Positions 19,940 to 29,799 of a DNA stretch of 64,000 nt are shown here, piece after piece. A program made the position numbers and the translations under genes. The stretch's first letter is position 1. Each line of letters opens with the position of its first letter. Source of the stretch: Mesorhizobium sp. YC-39 (GTDB taxonomy: Bacteria; Pseudomonadota; Alphaproteobacteria; Rhizobiales; Rhizobiaceae); the NCBI RefSeq assembly GCF_025753795.1, contig NZ_JAOWPS010000002.1, forward strand, positions 434,001 through 498,000, written 5' to 3'. The notes beneath the pieces were generated by a model that was not told where the DNA came from, ran no database searches, and saw nothing but the letters and a program-made list of their open reading frames with translations.

Positions 19940-20059
19940 TGGCGTATCCCTATGCAGAACGGCAGCCAGGCCATCGGCGTCGGCGCCATTCGACCTTGCG
20001 TCGGACGCATAGCGCATACGGATTTACCCAGACAAGGCAAATCGCCAAACAAGGCAAAA

Positions 20060-21214
20060 TCAGACGCCTGCCACGGCACACAGACTCTTCATTCTGGCGA
20101 TGGCCAGTTCCGGGTTGGCCAGCAATCCCGCCTGATCGGCAAGGCGGAAGACATCGGCATAGTGGCGGATGCCGCGCGCTGATTGCATGCCGCCGACCAT
20201 CGAGAAATGCGCCTGGTGGCCGTTCAGCCAGGCCATGAGGACGATGCCGGCCTTGTAATATTCGGTCGGCGCCTCGAAGATCTTGCGCGACAGAGGCACG
20301 GTCGGCGCCATCAGCGCGTCATAGCCGGCGCGGTCGCCATCGGCGAGCTTCGTCAGTGCTGCATTGGCGACCGGCGCGATGGCGTCGAAAATGCCGAGCA
20401 GCGCGTGCGAGTGTCTTTGGCCGTCGCCGGCGATCAGTTCGGGATAATTGAAGTCGTCGCCGGTGAACATGACGACGCCTTCCGGCAGCCGGTTCCTCAG
20501 CGCGATTTCCTTGTCGGCATCGAGCAGCGATATTTTTATCCCCTCGACCTTGCCGGCGTGGCGTTCGATGATGGCGACGACGGTGTCGAGTGCTGCCTCG
20601 AAATCGTGGGCGCCCCAATATCCCTTCAGCGCCGGATCGAACATATCACCCAGCCAGTGCAGGATGACCTTGCCGGAGGCTTGTCCAAGGATGCGGTTGT
20701 AGACCTTGACATAGTCTTCGGAACCCTTGGCCACGGCTGCGAGCGCACGGCTGGCCATCATGATCGCCTTGCCGCCCAGACCTTCGATGAAGCCGAATTG
20801 TTCCTCATAGGCCGCGATGACGTCATCGAGATCCCTGGCGGCGCGCGGCGCCAGATGGTCGGTGCCGGCGCCGGAGGCGAGATCGGCACCCGGCACGGTC
20901 CGTGCCTCGGCGATAGAGCGCCGGATCAGTTCCCTGGCGTTTGCCCAATCAAAACCCATGCCACGCTGCGAGGTGTCCATCGCCTCGGCGATGCGGAAGC
21001 CGAGCCGCCACAGATGATGGCGAAACGCCATCGTGCGCTCCCAGTCGACCGCCGGCCTGGACCAGGGATCGGTCATACAAAGAGGATCGGCAACGACATG
21101 GGCAGCAGCGTAGGCGATGCGCGAAAACCGCGCGCCGATCACCGGCTGAGCCGGCTGGCCGACGAGGCGGTAGCGGGTACTGCCGCCGCCCTCCCCGGGC
21201 AAGATAATATCCAT
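20060..21214 (-). CDS. DUF993 family protein, aldolase/dihydrodipicolinate-synthase-like barrel
   Basis: 384 residues that read as a DUF993 member along the whole length: TRYRLVGQPAQPVIGARFSR at the start, GKVILHWLGDMFDPALKGYWG and EGIKISLLDADKEIALRNRL in the middle. The GIKISLLD lysine is placed as the Schiff-base lysine of class I aldolases of the DHDPS group would be. Function is undetermined; a retro-aldol or lyase step is a reasonable guess. ATG 21214 has AGGGAGAG upstream. A palindromic LacI-type operator lies 29 bases before the start, and the LacI gene diverges from it, so it belongs to the regulon of the following operon. Confidence 0.85.
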   Translation of the reverse strand: MDIILPGEGGGSTRYRLVGQPAQPVIGARFSRIAYAAAHVVADPLCMTDPWSRPAVDWERTMAFRHHLWRLGFRIAEAMDTSQRGMGFDWANARELIRRSIAEARTVPGADLASGAGTDHLAPRAARDLDDVIAAYEEQFGFIEGLGGKAIMMASRALAAVAKGSEDYVKVYNRILGQASGKVILHWLGDMFDPALKGYWGAHDFEAALDTVVAIIERHAGKVEGIKISLLDADKEIALRNRLPEGVVMFTGDDFNYPELIAGDGQRHSHALLGIFDAIAPVANAALTKLADGDRAGYDALMAPTVPLSRKIFEAPTEYYKAGIVLMAWLNGHQAHFSMVGGMQSARGIRHYADVFRLADQAGLLANPELAIARMKSLCAVAGV

Positions 21215-21242
21215 AGCTCTCTCCCTTGATGGCGCTATTAAA

Positions 21243-21254
21243 TGGAACGTTCCA
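21243..21254. promoter_or_regulatory. LacI-type operator 1, TGGAACGTTCCA
   Basis: A perfect 12-base palindrome with central CG, typical for LacI-family sites. It lies between the DUF993 start and its probable promoter. It shares GAACGTTCCAATAAAT with operator 2, 163 bases away. Confidence 0.8.
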
Positions 21255-21405
21255 ATAAATCAAGAACCTTTACGATTCTCGATCTCCCATGGCTCAATGT
21301 TGCACCGCAGCACCAAAAGCCTTGAGGACCAGGGCATTTAGTTGCCGTGTGTCAATTTTCGAAGCCAGAAGAAAATCCCGATTGACTCAAATCCGCCTTA
21401 AGGAT

Positions 21406-21417
21406 TAGAACGTTCCA
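21406..21417. promoter_or_regulatory. LacI-type operator 2, TAGAACGTTCCA
   Basis: Near-perfect copy of operator 1, placed 39 bases before the LacI start codon. It would allow autoregulation and repression of the long operon; the spacing of 163 bases between sites permits a repression loop. Confidence 0.8.
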
Positions 21418-21456
21418 ATAAATTCGACCCAGAAAATGCCGGGAGGACGTATCTGG

Positions 21457-22500
21457 ATGGCCAGCCGGGCCAAGGCGACGATACTCGACATTGCCCGCGA
21501 GGCGGGCGTGTCCAAGTCGACCGTGTCGCTCGTGCTTCAGGGCAGCGGGCTGATCCGGCCTGAAACCGCGGTCAAGGTTCGCAAGGCGATCGAGGATGTC
21601 GGCTATGTCTATAACCGCGGCGCCGCCAATCTGCGCAAGGCCCATTCCAACGTCATCGGCATGGTCATCAACGACCTCACCAACCCCTTCTTTGCCGAAA
21701 TGGCTGTCGGCATGGAACGCGTCTTCCAGTCGGCCGGCATCGTGCCCTTCATCGCCAACACGGCCGAGAATCCGGTGCGCCAGGAAGAAGTGCTGAAGTC
21801 ACTGATGGAACAAGGCGTCGCCGGGCTCATCGTCTCACCGGCGCGCGGCACGACGTCTGGCGCCTTCCGGCGACTGGAAACCGCAGGCCTTCCCGTCGTC
21901 TTTGCCATGCGCCGCTTGCCTGAAAGCCGTATTCCCGTGATTGCGCCCGACAATCATCGGGGCGCCTGGCTCGCCACCGCGCATCTGATCGGCAAGGGCC
22001 ATCGCCGGCTGGCTTTCTTCGGCGGCTCGTCCGATCTGGTGGTCTATCACGAGCGTCTCGGCGGTTTTCGCGAAGCGTGCGAGGCGCTCGGCATCGCCAA
22101 ACGCGATACGATCGTCGTCGAGGGCGAGACCAGCCGCAAGGGCGGCATTGCCTGCCTGGACACGGCTCTTGCGGCGGCTGAGCCACCGACGGCGGCCCTG
22201 TGCTTCAACGATGCGGTCGCCTTCGGCGTCATGCTGGCGCTGCGCAAGCGCGGACTGGAACCCGGAGCGGATTTCGCCGTCGTTGGCTTCGACGACGTCA
22301 TTGAGGCTCAGCATTACATGCCGGCGCTGACCAGCGTCGCGGTGGATTCAGCAGGCCTTGGCGAGCGCGCCGCCCATGTCATGCTGAAGATGATCCAGTC
22401 GCGCACGACGCGCGCCGAGGACCATATCGGCGCGGTCAATCTTGTGGTCAGGGACAGTTGTGGGCCAAACCGGCGGGCGGAAACAGGAGACGCTGCGTGA
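21457..22500 (+). CDS. LacI family transcriptional regulator
   Basis: 347 residues. The N-terminal HTH is ATILDIAREAGVSKSTVSLVLQ with the hinge GYVYNRGAANLRKAHSNVIG, followed by the periplasmic-binding-protein-like sensor domain (NDLTNPFFAEMAVGMER, CFNDAVAFGVMLALR, VVGFDDVIEAQHYMPALTSV). The start at 21457 has GGGAGGA nine bases upstream; an ATG at 21436 has none. It probably binds the two GAACGTTC palindromes in the divergent region and controls DUF993 and its own operon. The stop overlaps the next start (GTGA), so regulator and enzymes are translationally coupled. The inducer is unknown. Confidence 0.93.
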   Translation: MASRAKATILDIAREAGVSKSTVSLVLQGSGLIRPETAVKVRKAIEDVGYVYNRGAANLRKAHSNVIGMVINDLTNPFFAEMAVGMERVFQSAGIVPFIANTAENPVRQEEVLKSLMEQGVAGLIVSPARGTTSGAFRRLETAGLPVVFAMRRLPESRIPVIAPDNHRGAWLATAHLIGKGHRRLAFFGGSSDLVVYHERLGGFREACEALGIAKRDTIVVEGETSRKGGIACLDTALAAAEPPTAALCFNDAVAFGVMLALRKRGLEPGADFAVVGFDDVIEAQHYMPALTSVAVDSAGLGERAAHVMLKMIQSRTTRAEDHIGAVNLVVRDSCGPNRRAETGDAA

Positions 22501-24098
22501 GCAAGCTCGTCTCGGCGGCTGAGGCCGCCAGCCTGATCAAGGACGGCATGGTCGTGTCGGTGTCGTCGTCGAGCGGCCTCGGCTGCCCGGACGCCGTGCT
22601 CGCCGCTGTCGGCGAACGCTTCGATGCGGAAGGCCATCCGAAGGGTATCACGACGCTGCACCCAATCGCCGCCGGCGACATGTACGGCATCAAAGGCATC
22701 GATCATCTGGCCAAGCCCGGCCTGCTGAAGCGGACCTTGTGCGGCTCTTATCCCTCCGGCCCGTCATCCTCGGAGCCGCCGCAGATCTGGAAGATGATCG
22801 GCGACAATTCGGTCGCCGCCTACAACGTGCCGTCAGGCATATTGTTCGACATGCATCGCGAGGCCGCCGCCAAGCGGCCTGGCGTTTTGACCAAGGTCGG
22901 TCTCGACACCTTCGCCGACCCGCGCCATCAGGGCTGCGCCATGAACGACGCCGCCAGCGAACCGATCGTGTCCGTGCAGCAGTTCGACGGCGAAGAATGG
23001 CTCTATTTCCGCTCGATCGTGCCGCATGTTTCGATCATCCGCGCCACGACGGCCGACGAGCGCGGCAACCTCACCTATGAACATGAGGGCGCCTATCTCG
23101 GCGGGCTGGAACAGGCGCTTGCCGCCCGCAACAATGGCGGCATCGTCATCGCTCAGGTCAAGCGCGTCGTCGAGAACGGCACGCTGAAGCCGCATGACGT
23201 TCGCGTGCCGGGCGTTCTGGTCGACCATATCGTCGTCGCACCCGACCAGTTGCAGACGACGCTGACGCCTTACGACCCGGCAATCTCGGGTGAGATCTTC
23301 CGGCCGCTGTCGAGCTTCCGCAATGCCGAGATGAACGTCCAGAAGGTGATCGCCCGCCGCGTCGCCATGGAACTCAGCGACGGCATGGCCGTCAACATCG
23401 GCTTCGGCATCTCCGCCAATGTGCCGCGCATCCTTCTCGAGGAAGGCCAGCACGGCAAGGTCACCTGGGTGATCGAACAGGGCGCGGTCGGCGGCGTGCC
23501 GCTGCTCGACTTCAAGTTCGGCTGCGCCTCGAACGCCGAGGCGATCATGCCTTCACCGCACCAGTTCATCTATTTCCAGGCCGGCGGCTTCGACGCCTCG
23601 CTGCTCTCCTTCCTGCAGATCGACCGCCACGGCTCGGTCAATGTATCGAAGCTTTCGGCCAGGCCGCATGTTACCGCCGGCGCCGGCGGCTTCGTCGACA
23701 TCACCGCGCGGGCAAAAAAGATCGTCTTCTCCGGCTTCTTTAATGCCGGAGCCAAGCTCTCATTGGCCGATGGCGCGATCCGCATCGACCGGGAGGGCAA
23801 GGTCAAGAAAGTGGTCGGCGAGGTCGAGCACATCTCCTTTTCAGGCAAGCGCGCGGTCGCGCAAGGACAGGATATCACCTACGTTACCGAACGCTGCGTG
23901 ATGAAGCTGACGCCCGCAGGTCTGATGGTAACGGAACTAGCACCCGGCATCGACCTCGAGCGCGACGTGCTGGCACAGGCCGAGATTGCGCTAGCCGTCG
24001 CCAACGACCTTAAGGTGACACCGTCCGCACTCTATCAGGATCGGCCGATCGGCCTGTCGCTGAATGGCGGCGCCTCGCTCGGAGGCGCGCATGTCTGA
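22497..24098 (+). CDS. Fused acyl-CoA:acetate/3-ketoacid CoA-transferase
   Basis: 533 residues, with alpha and beta subunits of a class I CoA-transferase in one chain as in YdiF. The glycine-rich SSSSGLGCPDAVLAAVGERF block lies at the N-terminus. The catalytic Glu is in WVIEQGAVGGVP (Glu about 327), and a C-terminal ITYVTERCVMKLTPAGLMVTELAPG block is present. It swaps CoA from acetyl-, propionyl- or succinyl-CoA to a carboxylic acid through a gamma-glutamyl-CoA thioester. GTG start at 22497 with AGGAG, overlapping the LacI stop by four bases. In this operon it would activate the acid made by the aldehyde dehydrogenase. Confidence 0.92.
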   Translation: MSKLVSAAEAASLIKDGMVVSVSSSSGLGCPDAVLAAVGERFDAEGHPKGITTLHPIAAGDMYGIKGIDHLAKPGLLKRTLCGSYPSGPSSSEPPQIWKMIGDNSVAAYNVPSGILFDMHREAAAKRPGVLTKVGLDTFADPRHQGCAMNDAASEPIVSVQQFDGEEWLYFRSIVPHVSIIRATTADERGNLTYEHEGAYLGGLEQALAARNNGGIVIAQVKRVVENGTLKPHDVRVPGVLVDHIVVAPDQLQTTLTPYDPAISGEIFRPLSSFRNAEMNVQKVIARRVAMELSDGMAVNIGFGISANVPRILLEEGQHGKVTWVIEQGAVGGVPLLDFKFGCASNAEAIMPSPHQFIYFQAGGFDASLLSFLQIDRHGSVNVSKLSARPHVTAGAGGFVDITARAKKIVFSGFFNAGAKLSLADGAIRIDREGKVKKVVGEVEHISFSGKRAVAQGQDITYVTERCVMKLTPAGLMVTELAPGIDLERDVLAQAEIALAVANDLKVTPSALYQDRPIGLSLNGGASLGGAHV

Positions 24099-24867
24099 GC
24101 CTCTCGTCACCTTCGAAACCGATGGCGCCATCGGCATCGTCACGCTGCGCCGCCCGGAGAAATTCAACGCACTGGATATCCCGATGTTGCGGGCGCTGGA
24201 GGCTGCGCTCGACGCGGCGGAGGCCGCGGACGGCGTGCGCGTCGTGCTGCTCTGCGGCGAAGGCAAGGGCTTTTGCGCCGGCGGCGATGTCGAGGCCTGG
24301 GCCGCCATGAGCGCCGCCGATTTCCAGGTGCAATGGGTGCGCTACGGCCATCGTGTCTTCGACCGGCTGGCGCGGCTCAGGCAGCCGACCATCGCCGCGC
24401 TCTCCGGCCACGCGCTGGGCGGCGGACTGGAACTGGCGGCGGCTTGCGACTTCCGTGTCGCCGAAACGCAGGTCAAACTCGGCTTTCCCGAAACCTCGAT
24501 CGGCGTCGTCCCCGGCTGGTCCGGCACGCAGCGAGCGGTGCGCCGCTTCGGCGCCCAGACGGTCCGCCGCATGGCGCTTGGCTGTGAGATTTTTCTCGCC
24601 TCCGAGGCGCTCGCTCTGGGCATCGTCGACCGAGTTGTGGAGGCCGGCAAGGCAGTCGCCGAAGCCAAAACCTGGGGCGAAAGAATCGCCGAGCGCGGGC
24701 CACTGGCGACCGAAGCCGCCAAGCTGATGATCGCAATTGCCGAAGGCGAGGAAAGTGCTGCCGCGACAGAGGCGCTGGCCAGCGGCTTCATCGCGCTGAC
24801 CGGCGATCTCAAGGCTGGCGTCGGCGCTTTCAAGACCAAGCAGAAACCAGCGTTTTCAAGATCTTAG
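24091..24867 (+). CDS. Enoyl-CoA hydratase/isomerase family protein
   Basis: 258 residues of the crotonase fold. The two oxyanion-hole segments are clear: GEGKGFCAGGDVEAW and LSGHALGGGLELAAACDFR, and the catalytic region has LGFPETSIGVVPGWSGTQR. The second Glu position (PETSIG) is kept, whereas the usual first catalytic Glu (ALGGGLEL) is present too, so hydration is plausible. It starts within the last eight bases of the CoA-transferase gene with GGAGG upstream. The predicted job is addition of water to an unsaturated acyl-CoA in the same pathway. Confidence 0.9.
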   Translation: MSEPLVTFETDGAIGIVTLRRPEKFNALDIPMLRALEAALDAAEAADGVRVVLLCGEGKGFCAGGDVEAWAAMSAADFQVQWVRYGHRVFDRLARLRQPTIAALSGHALGGGLELAAACDFRVAETQVKLGFPETSIGVVPGWSGTQRAVRRFGAQTVRRMALGCEIFLASEALALGIVDRVVEAGKAVAEAKTWGERIAERGPLATEAAKLMIAIAEGEESAAATEALASGFIALTGDLKAGVGAFKTKQKPAFSRS

Positions 24868-24893
24868 AGTCACAGGCGGAATCTAGAAATCAC

Positions 24894-26405
24894 ATGAACT
24901 TGCCCCTCAACATTGCCATGCCCGCCGAGGCAGCCGCAGCGCCGAAGAACTACCGGCTGCTGATCGACGGCAAGCATGTCGACGCCCGCGACGGCCGCAC
25001 GATTGCGCGCAACAGCCCCGGCCATGGCTTCGCCGTCTCCCACTATGCGCAGGCTGGCGAGGCGGACGTCGAGGCGGCGGTGGTTGCTGCGCACAAGACC
25101 TTCGAGACTGGCCCCTGGCCGCGCATGAAGGCGGGCGAGCGTGCCGCCATCCTGCTCAAGGCGGCTGACCTGATCGAGGCCCGGCTGGAGCAGATCGCCC
25201 GGCTCGATGCGCTGGAATCCGGCAAGCCGATCGCCCAGGCGCGTGGCGAGATCGGCGGCGCCGTCGACATCTGGCGCTACGCCGCATCGCTTGCCCGCAC
25301 GCTCTCCGGCGACTCCTACGCCAATCTCGGCGACGCCATGCTGGGCGTGGTGCTGCGCGAACCGATCGGCGTCGTCTCGATCATCACGCCATGGAATTTC
25401 CCCTTCCTCATCGTCAGCCAGAAACTGCCCTTCGCACTCGCCGCCGGCTGCACGGCCGTCGTCAAGCCGAGCGAAATGACGTCCGCCTCCACCTTCGTGC
25501 TTGGCGACATCCTGATGCAGGCCGGCTTGCCCAACGGCGTCGTCAACATCCTCGCCGGCTTGGGCAGCGATGTCGGTGCGCCCATGGTTAGCCATCCGCT
25601 GGTCGAGATGGTGTCGTTCACCGGCTCCACCCGCGTCGGCAAGATGACCATGGCCTCGGCCGCGCAATCGCTGAAGAAGGTCTCGATGGAGCTCGGCGGC
25701 AAGAACGGCCAGATCGTCTTCCCAGATGCCGATCTCGAAGCCGCCGCCGACGCGGCGGTGTTCGGCGGCTTCTTCAACGCCGGCGAATGCTGCAATGCCG
25801 GCAGCCGGCTGATCGTGCATGAGGCGATCGCCGATGACTTCCTCAGCGCGGTCAAGGCGCTCACCGCCAAGGTGACCGTGGGTGACCCACTGGACGACCG
25901 CACCAAGGTCGGCGCGATGATTTCGCCGGACCATCTGGCCAAGGTAGCCGGCTATGTAACGGCGGCGGCCAGCGACGGCAGCGATATCTACAGCGGCGGC
26001 AAGCAGTTGACGTCCAACGCCGGCCAATACCTCGACCCGACCATCATCCGTGGCGTAACCGAAGACATGGCCATCGCACGCGAGGAAGTGTTCGGTCCGG
26101 TGCTCTCCGTGCTGACCTTTGAAACGATTGAAAAGGCGTTGCACATCGCCAACAACACGCCCTATGGTTTGTCGGCAGGCGTGTGGAGCGCCAACATCGA
26201 CACCTGCATGTCGGTGGCGCGGAATGTGCGTTCGGGAACCGTTTGGGTGAACACGTTCATGGAAGGTTATCCCGAACTGCCTTTCGGGGGCTACAAGCAG
26301 TCCGGTCTCGGACGCGAACTCGGCAAACGCGCCGTCGAGGACTATACCGAGGAAAAGACGATCCAGTTTCATCGCGGCCAGCGCACCGGATGGTGGCTCG
26401 GCTGA
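24894..26405 (+). CDS. NAD(P)-dependent aldehyde dehydrogenase
   Basis: 503 residues, full length for the ALDH superfamily. Active-site motifs: [14 protein letters not shown] (cofactor), [23 protein letters not shown] (general-base Glu) and [14 protein letters not shown] (catalytic Cys), with [13 protein letters not shown] near the end. The closest type by wording is betaine-aldehyde-dehydrogenase-like enzymes with broad aldehyde specificity. It follows the hydratase by 26 bases. It would oxidise the aldehyde formed by the GMC oxidoreductases further down the operon to an acid, the CoA-transferase substrate. Confidence 0.93.
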   Translation: MNLPLNIAMPAEAAAAPKNYRLLIDGKHVDARDGRTIARNSPGHGFAVSHYAQAGEADVEAAVVAAHKTFETGPWPRMKAGERAAILLKAADLIEARLEQIARLDALESGKPIAQARGEIGGAVDIWRYAASLARTLSGDSYANLGDAMLGVVLREPIGVVSIITPWNFPFLIVSQKLPFALAAGCTAVVKPSEMTSASTFVLGDILMQAGLPNGVVNILAGLGSDVGAPMVSHPLVEMVSFTGSTRVGKMTMASAAQSLKKVSMELGGKNGQIVFPDADLEAAADAAVFGGFFNAGECCNAGSRLIVHEAIADDFLSAVKALTAKVTVGDPLDDRTKVGAMISPDHLAKVAGYVTAAASDGSDIYSGGKQLTSNAGQYLDPTIIRGVTEDMAIAREEVFGPVLSVLTFETIEKALHIANNTPYGLSAGVWSANIDTCMSVARNVRSGTVWVNTFMEGYPELPFGGYKQSGLGRELGKRAVEDYTEEKTIQFHRGQRTGWWLG

Positions 26406-26464
26406 GTTGGGAAGTACCCGGCGGGCATCCGCCGGTTATATGTAAGCAACAAGGGAGGAAGTAC

Positions 26465-27718
26465 ATGTTGCGCAAACTGCTTATCGGAACGGCTCTCGCA
26501 TCGGGCCTTGCATTCGCCGCCCATGCCGAGGACGTCAAGGAAGTGCAGATGCTGCACTGGTGGACGTCGGGCGGCGAAGCCGCTGCCCTCAACGTGCTCA
26601 AGGAGGATCTGTCCAAGGAAGGCTATGCCTGGAAGGACGTGCCGGTGGCCGGTGGCGGCGGCGACGCCGCCATGACCGCGCTGAAGGCGATGGTCGCGGC
26701 CGGCAATTATCCGACCGCATCGCAGATGCTCGGCTACACCGTGCTCGACTATGCCGCAGCCGGCGTCATGGGCGATCTGACCGAGACGGCGGTAAAGGAA
26801 GGCTGGGACAAGTCCGTTCCGGCCGCCCTGCAGAAATTCTCGGTCTATGACGGCAAGTGGGTCGCGGCTCCGGTCAACGTCCACTCGGTCAACTGGCTGT
26901 GGATCAACAAGGCCGTGATGGACAAGATCGGCGGTACCGAGCCGAAGACCTTCGACGATTTCGTGGCCCTGCTCGACAAGGCCAAGGCGGCTGGCGTCAT
27001 CCCGCTCGCTCTCGGCGGTCAGAACTGGCAGGAAGCCACCATGTTCGACTCGGTTGTGCTGTCGACCGGCGGACCTGAGTTCTACAAAAAGGCCTTCAAC
27101 GACCTCGACGAGGAAGCGCTGAAGTCCGACACGATGAAGAAGTCGTTCGACAACCTCGCCAAGCTCGTCACCTATGTCGACCCGAATTTCTCGGGCCGCG
27201 ACTGGAACCTCGCCACCGCCATGGTCATCAAGGGCGATGCACTGGTGCAGGTCATGGGCGACTGGGCCAAGGGCGAATTCAATGCCGCCAAGAAGGCCCC
27301 GGGCACCGACTTCCTGTGCTATCGCTTCCCCGGCACCGATGGCAGCGTGATCTACAACTCCGACATGTTCGGCATGTTCAACGTTCCGGACGACCGCAAG
27401 GCCGCCCAGGTAGCACTTGCCACCGCCACTTTGTCGAAGAGCTTCCAGTCGGCCTTCAACGTCGTCAAGGGTTCGGTTCCGGCTCGTACCGACGTGCCTG
27501 ATACCGACTTCGACGCTTGCGGCAAGAAAGGCATGGCCGACCTGAAGGCCGCCAATGAAGGCGGCACGCTTTTTGGCTCGCTGGCCCAGGGCTATGGCGC
27601 CCCTCCGGCAGTTGCCAATGCTTACAAGGATGTCGTCTCGAAGTTCGTCCACGGCCAGATCAAGACCTCGGACGAAGCCGTGACCGAATTGGTCAAGGCG
27701 ATCGACGACGCCAAGTAA
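26465..27718 (+). CDS. ABC transporter sugar-type substrate-binding protein
   Basis: 417 residues with a Sec signal peptide ([21 protein letters not shown], cut after AHA). The mature part is a cluster B (family 1) solute-binding protein: [20 protein letters not shown] at the start, [24 protein letters not shown], and an [16 protein letters not shown] region as in glucose/mannose-type binders. Two Cys (FLCYRF and DACGKKG) may form a disulfide typical for this group. The start has GGGAGGA. It feeds the two permeases and ATPase that follow. A strong hairpin right after the gene probably raises its mRNA level over the permease part. Ligand likely a sugar, polyol or related alcohol. Confidence 0.92.
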   Translation: MLRKLLIGTALASGLAFAAHAEDVKEVQMLHWWTSGGEAAALNVLKEDLSKEGYAWKDVPVAGGGGDAAMTALKAMVAAGNYPTASQMLGYTVLDYAAAGVMGDLTETAVKEGWDKSVPAALQKFSVYDGKWVAAPVNVHSVNWLWINKAVMDKIGGTEPKTFDDFVALLDKAKAAGVIPLALGGQNWQEATMFDSVVLSTGGPEFYKKAFNDLDEEALKSDTMKKSFDNLAKLVTYVDPNFSGRDWNLATAMVIKGDALVQVMGDWAKGEFNAAKKAPGTDFLCYRFPGTDGSVIYNSDMFGMFNVPDDRKAAQVALATATLSKSFQSAFNVVKGSVPARTDVPDTDFDACGKKGMADLKAANEGGTLFGSLAQGYGAPPAVANAYKDVVSKFVHGQIKTSDEAVTELVKAIDDAK

Positions 27719-27736
27719 GGCACGCGCCACATAACA

Positions 27737-27762
27737 GGCCTTCCCCGCCAGCGGGGAAGGCC
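27737..27762 (+). other. Hairpin after the binding-protein gene (mRNA stabiliser/attenuator)
   Basis: GGCCTTCCCC-GCCAGC-GGGGAAGGCC: a perfect 10-base stem (up to 12) 19 bases after the stop codon, no U-run. This placement is common in ABC operons, where it protects the binding-protein mRNA. Confidence 0.7.
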
Positions 27763-27894
27763 GCCCTTGGGGCATGGTGGCGGCTGTCCTGGCCTGCACG
27801 CCTGTGTGCCGGGCCATCCGCAATCCCAGGGCTCCGCTTGCGCTATCCTGTCCTTCCCCCTGGTCTGGGCAGGCGCACGATATGGGATGAACCG

Positions 27895-28854
27895 ATGAGC
27901 ACTGTTGCTGAAACCAGTATGACGCTGACGCCGGAGCATGAGACCCGCCCAAGCGCCTCGGTACGCTCGCGCCTGCAGGACGCCTTGCCAAAGATCGTGC
28001 TGGCACCGAGCTTCGCCGCCACCATCGTCTTCGTCTACGGCTTCATCCTATGGACGATCTATCTGTCCTTCACCAATTCCAAGACCTTCCCGTCCTATGC
28101 CATCACCGGGCCGCGCGCCTATCAGCGGCTGTGGCGCTGGACCTTCGAGAGCGATCCGCCGTCGAGCTGGTACACCTCGATCACCAACATGGGCATCTTC
28201 GGCTTTCTCTACATCTTCATCTGCCTGGCGCTCGGCCTGTTCCTGGCGATCCTGCTCGACCAGAAGATCCGCGGCGAAGGCATGCTGAGGCCGATCTATC
28301 TCTACCCGATGGCGCTGTCCTTCATCGTCACCGGCGTTGCCTGGAAATGGTTCCTCGACCCCGGTCTCGGCCTTGAGCAGACGTTGCATCAATGGGGCTG
28401 GACGAGCTTCCATTTCGACTGGATCAAGAACAAGGATTTCGTCATCTACACTGTGGTCATCGCCGGCGTCTGGCAGGCCTCCGGCTTCATCATGGCGATG
28501 TTCCTGGCCGGCCTGCGCGGCATCGACGGCGAGATCATGAAGGCGGCGCAGATCGATGGCGCCACCACTTTCCAGCTGTACCGCCGCATCGTCATCCCGT
28601 TGCTTAGGCCAGTGTTCCTCTCGGCATTCATCGTGCTCGCGCACCTTGCTATCAAGTCCTATGATCTGGTCGTAGCACTCACCAGCGGTGGCCCGGGCGG
28701 CTCGGCCTGGCTGCCGTCCAACTTCATGTATGAATACACTTTCAAGCGCAACGAGATGGCCGTCGGCTCGGCCAGCGCTGTGATCATGCTGATGACCATC
28801 ACCGCGATCATCGTCCCCTATCTCTATTCCGAGCTCAGGGAGAAGCCGCGATGA
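27895..28854 (+). CDS. ABC transporter permease, sugar type (MalF-like)
   Basis: 319 residues with six membrane segments and the EAA loop EIMKAAQIDGATTFQLYRRI, which contacts the ATPase. The N-terminal cytoplasmic part is about 35 residues. The start ATG at 27895 was chosen over 27838 because GGGATGA precedes it and the added part has no family match. The stop overlaps the second permease (ATGA), as usual for obligate heterodimers. It acts in the inner membrane. Confidence 0.93.
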   Translation: MSTVAETSMTLTPEHETRPSASVRSRLQDALPKIVLAPSFAATIVFVYGFILWTIYLSFTNSKTFPSYAITGPRAYQRLWRWTFESDPPSSWYTSITNMGIFGFLYIFICLALGLFLAILLDQKIRGEGMLRPIYLYPMALSFIVTGVAWKWFLDPGLGLEQTLHQWGWTSFHFDWIKNKDFVIYTVVIAGVWQASGFIMAMFLAGLRGIDGEIMKAAQIDGATTFQLYRRIVIPLLRPVFLSAFIVLAHLAIKSYDLVVALTSGGPGGSAWLPSNFMYEYTFKRNEMAVGSASAVIMLMTITAIIVPYLYSELREKPR

Positions 28855-29795
28855 GCGTCGTCACCACGCCCGTTCGCCAGGATATTGGCGGCACCGGCGC
28901 CAAAACCCTGAACCGCATCGTCATCTACGGGCTGCTGGCGCTGTTCGCGCTGTTCTACCTGATGCCGCTCTTCGTCATGCTGGTGACCTCGTTCAAGACC
29001 ATGGACGAAATCCAGAACGGCAACATGCTGGCGCTGCCGCGAGCGCCAACCCTGGAACCGTGGTTCAAGGCTTGGGGCGAGACCTGCGTCGGCCTGACCT
29101 GCGCCGGCATCAAGGGCTATTTCTGGAACTCTATCAAGATGGTGGTTCCGGCGGTGCTGATCTCGACGCTGCTCGGCGCGCTCAATGGCTACGTCCTGAC
29201 CAAATGGCGCTTCCGCGGCCACACGCTGGTGTTCGGGCTGATGCTGTTTGCCTGCTTCATCCCGTTCCAGTCGGTGCTATTGCCGATGGCGACGATCCTT
29301 GGCAGTCTCGGCCGCTTCGGCGTGACGCTGCAGAACGCAACGGGCTTCTCGTTCGGGTTGGGCAATCCGACGGTCAACCTCGTCTTCGTCCACGTCGTTT
29401 ACGGGCTCGGCTTCACCACGCTGTTCTTCCGCAACTATTACGAAGCCTTCCCGACCGAACTGATCAAGGCGGCGCAGGTCGACGGCGCCTCCTTCTTCCA
29501 GATCTTCCGGCGCATCATGCTGCCGAACTCGATGCCGATCTTTGTCGTCACCGTGATCTACCAGTTCACCAACATCTGGAACGACTTCCTGTTCGCCTCC
29601 GCCTATGCCGGCACTGGCGACTCTATGCCGATGACGGTGGCGCTGAACAACGTCGTCAACACCTCGACCGGCGTCGTCGAATACAACGTCAACATGGCGG
29701 CCGCGATGATCGCCGCACTCCCCACCCTTCTCGTCTATGTCGTTGCCGGCCGCTACTTCGTGCGCGGGCTGATGGCCGGTGCGGTCAAAGGATAA
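28851..29795 (+). CDS. ABC transporter permease, sugar type (MalG-like)
   Basis: 314 residues, six membrane segments, EAA loop ELIKAAQVDGASFFQIFRRI. The periplasmic loop 1 carries a Cys pair (WGETCVGLTCAGIKGYF), seen in the glucose/mannose-type permease subgroup. It overlaps the first permease by four bases and is followed by the ATPase gene after four bases. Confidence 0.93.
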   Translation: MSVVTTPVRQDIGGTGAKTLNRIVIYGLLALFALFYLMPLFVMLVTSFKTMDEIQNGNMLALPRAPTLEPWFKAWGETCVGLTCAGIKGYFWNSIKMVVPAVLISTLLGALNGYVLTKWRFRGHTLVFGLMLFACFIPFQSVLLPMATILGSLGRFGVTLQNATGFSFGLGNPTVNLVFVHVVYGLGFTTLFFRNYYEAFPTELIKAAQVDGASFFQIFRRIMLPNSMPIFVVTVIYQFTNIWNDFLFASAYAGTGDSMPMTVALNNVVNTSTGVVEYNVNMAAAMIAALPTLLVYVVAGRYFVRGLMAGAVKG

Positions 29796-29799
29796 TCTG

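Noticed and set aside
24870..26372. A 500-codon minus-strand frame opposite the aldehyde dehydrogenase gene.
   Set aside because: Shadow frame; the plus strand has every ALDH active-site motif.
26183..26464. Upstream extension of the sugar-type binding protein.
   Set aside because: It overlaps the end of the aldehyde dehydrogenase gene and would bury the signal peptide that starts at 26465.
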